NCBI GenBank assembly: GCA_034096865.1
Contig: JAWQFJ010012053.1
Span: 1-10,000 of the forward strand
Length of the DNA: 10,000 bases
Source: Theodoxus fluviatilis
Lineage: Eukaryota > Mollusca > Gastropoda > Cycloneritida > Neritidae
Direction: 5' to 3'
In this document: positions 7,161-10,000 of the stretch, one piece after another
How positions within the stretch are numbered: position 1 is the stretch's first letter
Layout: the number at the start of each line of letters is the position of its first letter
Notes under the pieces: model-generated
Seen by the model: the letters and a program-made list of their open reading frames with translations, nothing else
Database searches by the model: none
Told to the model about the DNA's origin: nothing
Translations under genes and position numbers: made by a program

Positions 7161-7464
7161 AGGCGTCGAGAAAGATCAAGATGGCGATCGCGTCGAGCAG
7201 ACGAACTATATTCCCAAACACGGTCATCCTCAAAGTGTCTCTCATTTTCAAACCACTTGAGACCTACATTTCCGGTAAATGCCCAGAATAGCGCGCTATC
7301 TTTCACTGTTTTCACCTGTACGCGCTATTCATTGTCATCAATCTTTTCTCATTTAAAAACCGTTTGAGAACTACATCAGCGTCCGCAGGCAAGCAGCGAA
7401 CGGCGCGATCTAAAAATAGATAAGTGAGTGACCTCTACCAACTTCCGGTGACACGTGACGTCAC
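6732..7464. promoter_or_regulatory. CpG-rich promoter-like region with NRF-1, CRE, YY1, CCAAT, ETS and E-box motifs
   Basis: Motifs seen: TGCGCATGCG (NRF-1 type, 6732-6741); GACGTCAC (half-perfect CRE, 6744-6751); CAAGATGGCGG (YY1 type, 6972-6982), its inverted copy CCGCCATCTTG (7004-7014) and CAAGATGGCG (7177-7186); ATTGG, an inverted CCAAT box (7071-7075); ACTTCCGG (ETS type, 7441-7448); CACGTG (7452-7457) overlapping a full CRE TGACGTCA (7456-7463). This set is typical of TATA-less housekeeping promoters in animals. The region lies upstream of the zinc-finger ORF on the minus strand and could drive it, but with sites in both orientations it could work either way. Motif presence is direct; activity is inference. 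Confidence 0.45.
7114..7139. repeat. three AGATCT words at exact 10-bp spacing
   Basis: AGATCT begins at 7114, 7124 and 7134, separated by GCGT and ACCG. One copy sits in the 10-bp palindrome GTAGATCTAC. The triplet is within the right arm of the 526-bp inverted-repeat unit. Confidence 0.8.
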
Positions 7465-7516
7465 GCCGAAGTGAACGTCGGCTTACAGACGCTACGCTTA
7501 GAGCCTTTTATACAGA

Positions 7517-7520
<4 letters not shown>

Positions 7521-7585
<65 letters not shown>
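7521..7585. repeat. (CA)n microsatellite
   Basis: About 65 bases of uninterrupted CA within the insert. The Thr-His ORF read through it is an artefact. Confidence 0.97.
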
Positions 7586-7586
<1 letters not shown>

Positions 7587-7638
7587 AATTTTCTCAACGG
7601 ATCTGCGCGAATCACGAGAATGGCCCCTGGAGCTTTAA

Positions 7639-7660
7639 AATTAACGGATTTCCGTTAATT
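7639..7660. repeat. AT-rich hairpin at the insert's end
   Basis: AATTAACGGA and TCCGTTAATT form a perfect 10-bp stem with a TT loop; the adjoining CCGTTAATTAACGG is itself a perfect palindrome. It lies 12 bases inside the insert border and may be a subterminal transposase-binding site. Confidence 0.6.
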
Positions 7661-7672
7661 AACGGGAAAATC

Positions 7673-7680
7673 TCTTGAAA
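7673..7680 (-). repeat. target-site duplication, copy 2 (TTTCAAGA on minus strand)
   Basis: Eight bases next to the insert on the gag 5' side, partner of TTTCAGGA at 5891-5898. The one difference is a synonymous third-position change (CAA against CAG), consistent with mutation after insertion. Confidence 0.65.
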
Positions 7681-7911
7681 GGACTCGACCCTAACTTCCC
7701 TTGAGGTATCCACTGTCGACTCTTCTACTACTCCCAACAATTTGCTTTGCTTGAGGACATTAATTAGCTTCTCCTTCAACTGGGCTAAATTTCCCTTCTC
7801 CCCAATCGAAACTTTAAAATGAGTAGCAATGTCATGGAAATCCCGTTTATTGGTATGCTCTAGAAGAGTGACGTCCTTTGTCTCAATGAAATCAAGACAA
7901 ACTTGCTGCAT
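7673..7911 (-). pseudogene. gag: N-terminal segment of the gypsy-type gag, cut off by the insert
   Basis: The ATG at 7911 (context AATCAAAATGC) opens a frame encoding about 79 residues before the insert border at 7673. It starts MQQVCLDFIETKDVTLLEH and continues with KRDFHDIATHFKVSI and LAQLKEKLINVLKQ, a compact set of helices like the SAP-like or helical N-terminus of gag proteins in this element group. It ends VESFQ; across the insert the gag frame resumes with FQDLMSEG. The shared FQ codons are the duplicated target. Beyond 7673 the frame runs 20 codons into the insert and stops near 7612; those codons are not gag. Confidence 0.65.
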
Positions 7912-8218
7912 TTTGATTTTTTTCTACCACGCCGAAAGTGAAACGCGCAAATGCAAATCGAGTGCAACAAACAAGACAACACGTCAAATCACTGCCACAT
8001 ACACCAAGGACCTGAAATTGAACAAAATATCGGAGGACAGATGTTCTCACACTTCACACATTCGAGATTTTCCTGATAAGTCTTAGACAAGATATATGGC
8101 AAAGGACTAGCAATCTGTTGCACGGAATAACAACACAGCGGTAATAAAACAGTGATATTACTTCTTGGCTCTGACTCAGTTTCTATTTAGGAAAAAGTCA
8201 TTCACTAGTTTAATCAAA
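7912..8218 (-). other. presumed 5' leader of the retroelement, no gene seen
   Basis: On the minus strand this is directly upstream of the gag ATG. A TTGGTGTATGTGGCAG string near 8001-8016 is similar in style to primer-binding regions of gypsy elements (TTGGTGGCAG type), but no LTR boundary or second LTR copy could be recognised. No ORF is supported. Confidence 0.25.
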
Positions 8219-8293
8219 TCAAAGGATTGTATAATAAATTCAAAAGGTTAATATCAATTCAAAAGAATCAAATCAATTCGAAAGGATCATATC
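8219..8293. repeat. degenerate 19-bp tandem repeat, about four units
   Basis: Units start at 8239, 8258 and 8277 with exact 19-bp spacing (TTCAAAAGGTTAATATCAA type; third unit TTCGAAAGGATCATATC). A more diverged unit precedes them at 8219. Confidence 0.75.
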
Positions 8294-8729
8294 TCGGACG
8301 AGGCCAACCACATGTTACAAGTCGTCCTCTGAGTCTAGGGGTATGTTTATTTATCAATGGTTGGATGAGGCCTGACTTGCACACATAACAGTCACTGCCT
8401 TCATTCGCATTGTCTTTCTCTCAAAACCAGAAGAAGATGGCATGAGAAATCAATTAATAATGATTTAATCAAATAATGGCAAATTATGATATCTTCATGC
8501 AAAAATCAAGCATGCACAAGAAGAATATTTAGTAATAGGCCAGCCTTAATTAATGAATGTTAAAGTTTATCCTCAGTTCCACTTGGATGACTTATCTCAT
8601 GTGTCTATTGAAAACGCTCATCGAATGTTCGTCGATGAAACAATGTTCATATAACACAAGTTCACTGACTTTCAAGTCCAGAATTTGCAGGGGAAGGTAG
8701 AGGTTCACGGTTACTGTTGAAGGGATAGC
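8294..8729. other. non-coding, no gene seen
   Basis: AT-rich with many stops. The minus-strand ORF that reaches into it from 8981 has no recognisable domain and is largely tandem-repeat sequence. Confidence 0.4.
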
Positions 8730-8893
8730 GGCAGCAGCAGCACTGGTGGGCAGGCGTCTCTGATACGAGTTACAGGGACAGAACTCGTCTCTGGTCACAG
8801 CAAAAAGGGGACGGCAGCAGCGTTGATGGTCAGGCACCTCTGAAATGAGTGGAAGGGAATACTCTGTCTCAGCAGGGACTTCGGGGCAAGCCT
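8730..8893. repeat. two degenerate 83-bp direct repeats
   Basis: GGCAGCAGC begins at 8730 and 8813. The units share GGCAGCAGC, a TGGT-GGGCAGGC/TGGTCAGGC block, ...CTCTGA-A-GAGT, and a later ACTC-GTCTC motif, with many substitutions. A minus-strand ORF (8981-8592) spans both but its composition and lack of motifs argue against a gene. Confidence 0.6.
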
Positions 8894-9208
8894 TGTGCTC
8901 CACTTGCATGTTCAGTCCGAAGTGAAGAGGCAACCGTCCTCGTTGCTTTTGATGAACTCCAATGCTGAGGGGAAGAGCCACTCACGTTCCAACACGTAGT
9001 AGTGACCTGTTGACCCCACCCCCAGATTGGGAGGCAGCTGTGGTCTCCCCCATAATTAAACTATTCCCTGGGTACTGATGTGCTAGCATCTCTGACAGGA
9101 CTCTGACTGGACGCTTCCTTAATGTCCGACACGCCATGCTGGGCTGCATGGGGATATTTGGAAAACTGTCCCATAGGAATGTTGATTGCCAAACAGGGGG
9201 ACCCCCTC
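8894..9208. other. non-coding, no gene seen
   Basis: Mixed composition with a C-rich patch (CCCCACCCCCAG near 9015-9026). No ORF, RNA gene or repeat was recognised. Confidence 0.4.
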
Positions 9209-9375
9209 GCTGGATTTACAGATGTGGCCTAGATAACAATCCAGGCCCTCTCTATTCCTTCCTTTCCACTGACTCTAACTTCAAAGTGGCTGGGTTCACA
9301 GATGGGGCCTGGATAACAATCGCTGCCCTCTCTATTCATTGCCTTGATTCGCTTGGCTGGACTCACAGATGGGGG
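9209..9375. repeat. minisatellite, two and a part units of 80 and 67 bp
   Basis: Units begin GCTGG(A/G)(T/C)T(T/C)ACAGATG at 9209, 9289 and 9356. The first two also share TGGATAACAAT-like and GCCCTCTCTATTC blocks. They fall in different reading frames, so the ORFs across them are not genes. Confidence 0.75.
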
Positions 9376-9845
9376 ACCATCACAAGATGGAAAACCACCA
9401 GAGAAGGGGTGAGCAGAGACATATGTCCAATTTTTTAACATTAAATTTCACTGATATTGATGCCGGAAATTCCCCTGCAGTTGCTCCTGATGTTGCACGA
9501 GAATTCCATGCCAGTGCCCTACCAAGCAATGACGCTACGAATGCCTTGACATTTAACCCCCCAAGTAACACAAATAGCAAAGTAGCAGAAACCCCATCCT
9601 CCATCCCAGATGCTCCTGCTCAAGCTTCGTTTGGCCCTCATGTGCACGCAGAGACTGCCAATGCTTCAAAACTATCACCTAACAAGGAAGCTAGTTTGGA
9701 AGATTTCGAGAACTTCAAAGCTGCTTTCGACAAGAAATTAAGGAGAAGATGGGAAATTGGCCTTGTAGCTGCAAAGAGACAGCAGTGCTCTAGCGCGCAA
9801 AATTTTAGTCTGGCGGCACCGAAAAAGCAACAGATCCCACTCTAG
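9369..9845 (+). CDS. unrecognised Ala/Ser/Pro-rich ORF, probably partial or broken
   Basis: The frame is open from the edge of the minisatellite to TAG at 9843-9845. The more credible part begins at the Met codon at 9423 (MSNFLTLNFTDIDAG), giving about 140 residues: a low-complexity Ala, Ser, Pro and Asn-rich stretch without predicted helix, then a charged helical segment (SLEDFENFKAAFDKKLRRRW). No signal peptide, membrane segment or known domain is evident. Directly after it another frame (9809-9979) is open for 57 codons with protein-like composition (TLALQSSFADCIVVDREL), preceded by TTTTAG, so the coding sequence may continue by a short splice or may be frameshifted. It could be part of a transposon ORF1/gag-like protein or a host exon; I cannot say which. 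Confidence 0.35.
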   Translation: MGDHHKMENHQRRGEQRHMSNFLTLNFTDIDAGNSPAVAPDVAREFHASALPSNDATNALTFNPPSNTNSKVAETPSSIPDAPAQASFGPHVHAETANASKLSPNKEASLEDFENFKAAFDKKLRRRWEIGLVAAKRQQCSSAQNFSLAAPKKQQIPL

Positions 9846-9979
9846 CCCTCCAGTCGTCATTTGCTGATTGCATAGTGGTAGATCGTGAACTAAGAAAGAA
9901 AACCATCATACAGCCATCATCAACAGGAGCCCGAGAAGTCATCGGCCATTCAAGCCGTCCCAGATCTCTAGTTCCCTAG
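9809..9979 (+). pseudogene. possible continuation of the preceding ORF in a shifted frame
   Basis: This frame opens right after a TAG at 9806-9808 and closes with TAG at 9977-9979. It reads as a mildly charged, serine-rich peptide (VVDRELRKKTIIQPSSTGAR). It overlaps the end of the previous ORF by about 37 bases. Either a frameshift near 9800-9840 or an acceptor at TTTTAG|TC would connect the two; neither is proven. Confidence 0.25.
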
Positions 9980-10000
9980 TGTGACTGGATTACCAGAGAA

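Larger units (their letters stand above)
5899..7672 (-). mobile_element. 1.77-kb insert in gag, probably a non-autonomous hAT-like DNA transposon
   Basis: The borders are set by the resumption of the gag frame and the 8-bp duplication. The insert contains a zinc-finger ORF of the kind found at the N-terminus of hAT-type transposases (6169-6501), a poly(A) signal right after it, a GGGGGC-AGA-GCCCCC hairpin near one end (5932-5948) and an AATTAACGGA-TT-TCCGTTAATT hairpin near the other (7639-7660). Clear terminal inverted repeats are not visible at the exact borders: one end reads TTGTGAAATTAACTGAAA, the other (reverse complement) GATTTTCCCGTTAATTAACG, sharing only AATTAAC(T/G)GAAA a few bases in. 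No RNase-H-like catalytic core or hATC dimerisation region is present. It may be a composite of several insertions. Confidence 0.55.
3937..7911 (-). mobile_element. degenerate Ty3/gypsy-type LTR retroelement with SCAN-like Gag, interrupted by a nested insert
   Basis: On the minus strand the order is: gag 5' segment (7911-7673), a foreign insert (5899-7672), the rest of gag with coiled coil, SCAN-like capsid region and CCHC knuckle, then a retropepsin. Gag-knuckle-protease in one frame is usual for Ty3/gypsy elements. The capsid layout resembles Gmr1-like elements, the group from which the vertebrate SCAN domain is held to derive; that subgroup call is tentative. Reverse transcriptase, RNase H and integrase are not present in the window, and neither LTR was recognised with confidence. 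An internal amber stop and the nested insert show that this copy is dead. Confidence 0.75.

Noticed and set aside
5899..7672. The gag interruption as a spliced intron
   Set aside because: The gag 3' side has an acceptor-like TTTCAG, but the 5' side reads CAAGAGATTTT with no GT donor, and the 8-bp in-frame duplication fits insertion better.
8592..8981. Minus-strand 129-codon ORF
   Set aside because: It covers two degenerate 83-bp repeats, has no domain and no splice or promoter support; left as repeat.
9136..9438. Plus and minus ORFs across the minisatellite
   Set aside because: The repeat units are read in different frames, which a repeat-containing protein would not do.

Overview
The window looks like animal nuclear DNA, most likely from an aquatic invertebrate such as a decapod crustacean. 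The reasons are dense dinucleotide microsatellites (GA/CT, AT, CA), GT-AG introns with matching phases, YY1/NRF-1/CRE-type promoter words, a Ty3/gypsy retroelement and zinc-finger ORFs of transposon type. The crustacean guess is inference from repeat style only. Nothing bacterial or organellar is seen, and no rRNA, tRNA or CRISPR array was found.

Layout. (1) Positions 1-2600, minus strand: a multi-exon gene. The first coding exon (1939-2580) starts inside a CCAAGATGGCTGC box, carries a ZAD-like CxxC...CxxC zinc module, then a basic linker with three SPxK motifs, and ends at an AAG|GTAATT donor. After a 484-bp intron with GA microsatellite-free AT-rich sequence, the second exon (1271-1454) joins in the correct phase. 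The first exon needs a +1 shift of frame, so this copy is either a pseudogene or carries an assembly error. A weak candidate for a further exon lies at the left edge. (2) Positions 2600-3936: non-coding, with a small inverted-repeat unit and a pure (AT)42 tract. (3) Positions 3937-7911, minus strand: a decayed Ty3/gypsy-type element with a SCAN-like Gag, a CCHC knuckle and a retropepsin. It has one amber stop in gag, and reverse transcriptase, RNase H and integrase are absent; the reading frame runs into a long (GA)n tract after the protease. (4) Positions 5899-7672: a second element of about 1.77 kb inserted into that gag gene. The same eight bases, TTTCA(A/G)GA on the minus strand, sit on both sides and encode Phe-Gln in the gag frame in both places, so they read as a target-site duplication. 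The insert carries a C2H2-type zinc-finger ORF, a poly(A) signal, two sets of inverted repeats and a CpG-rich stretch full of housekeeping-promoter motifs. (5) Positions 7912-10000: mostly non-coding with three degenerate tandem repeats, and an unrecognised Ala/Ser/Pro-rich ORF near the right edge that appears to continue in another frame.

The retroelement and its guest explain the middle 4 kb. The left gene resembles multi-copy animal genes that join a ZAD-like N-terminus to a DUF6589-like body; that family assignment rests on memory of its general layout and is tentative. No previously undescribed multi-gene system is evident. The most informative structures are the in-frame target duplication of the nested insert, the promoter-like content of that insert, and the frameshift sitting beside a splice-like GTAAACAG string in the ZAD-like exon.
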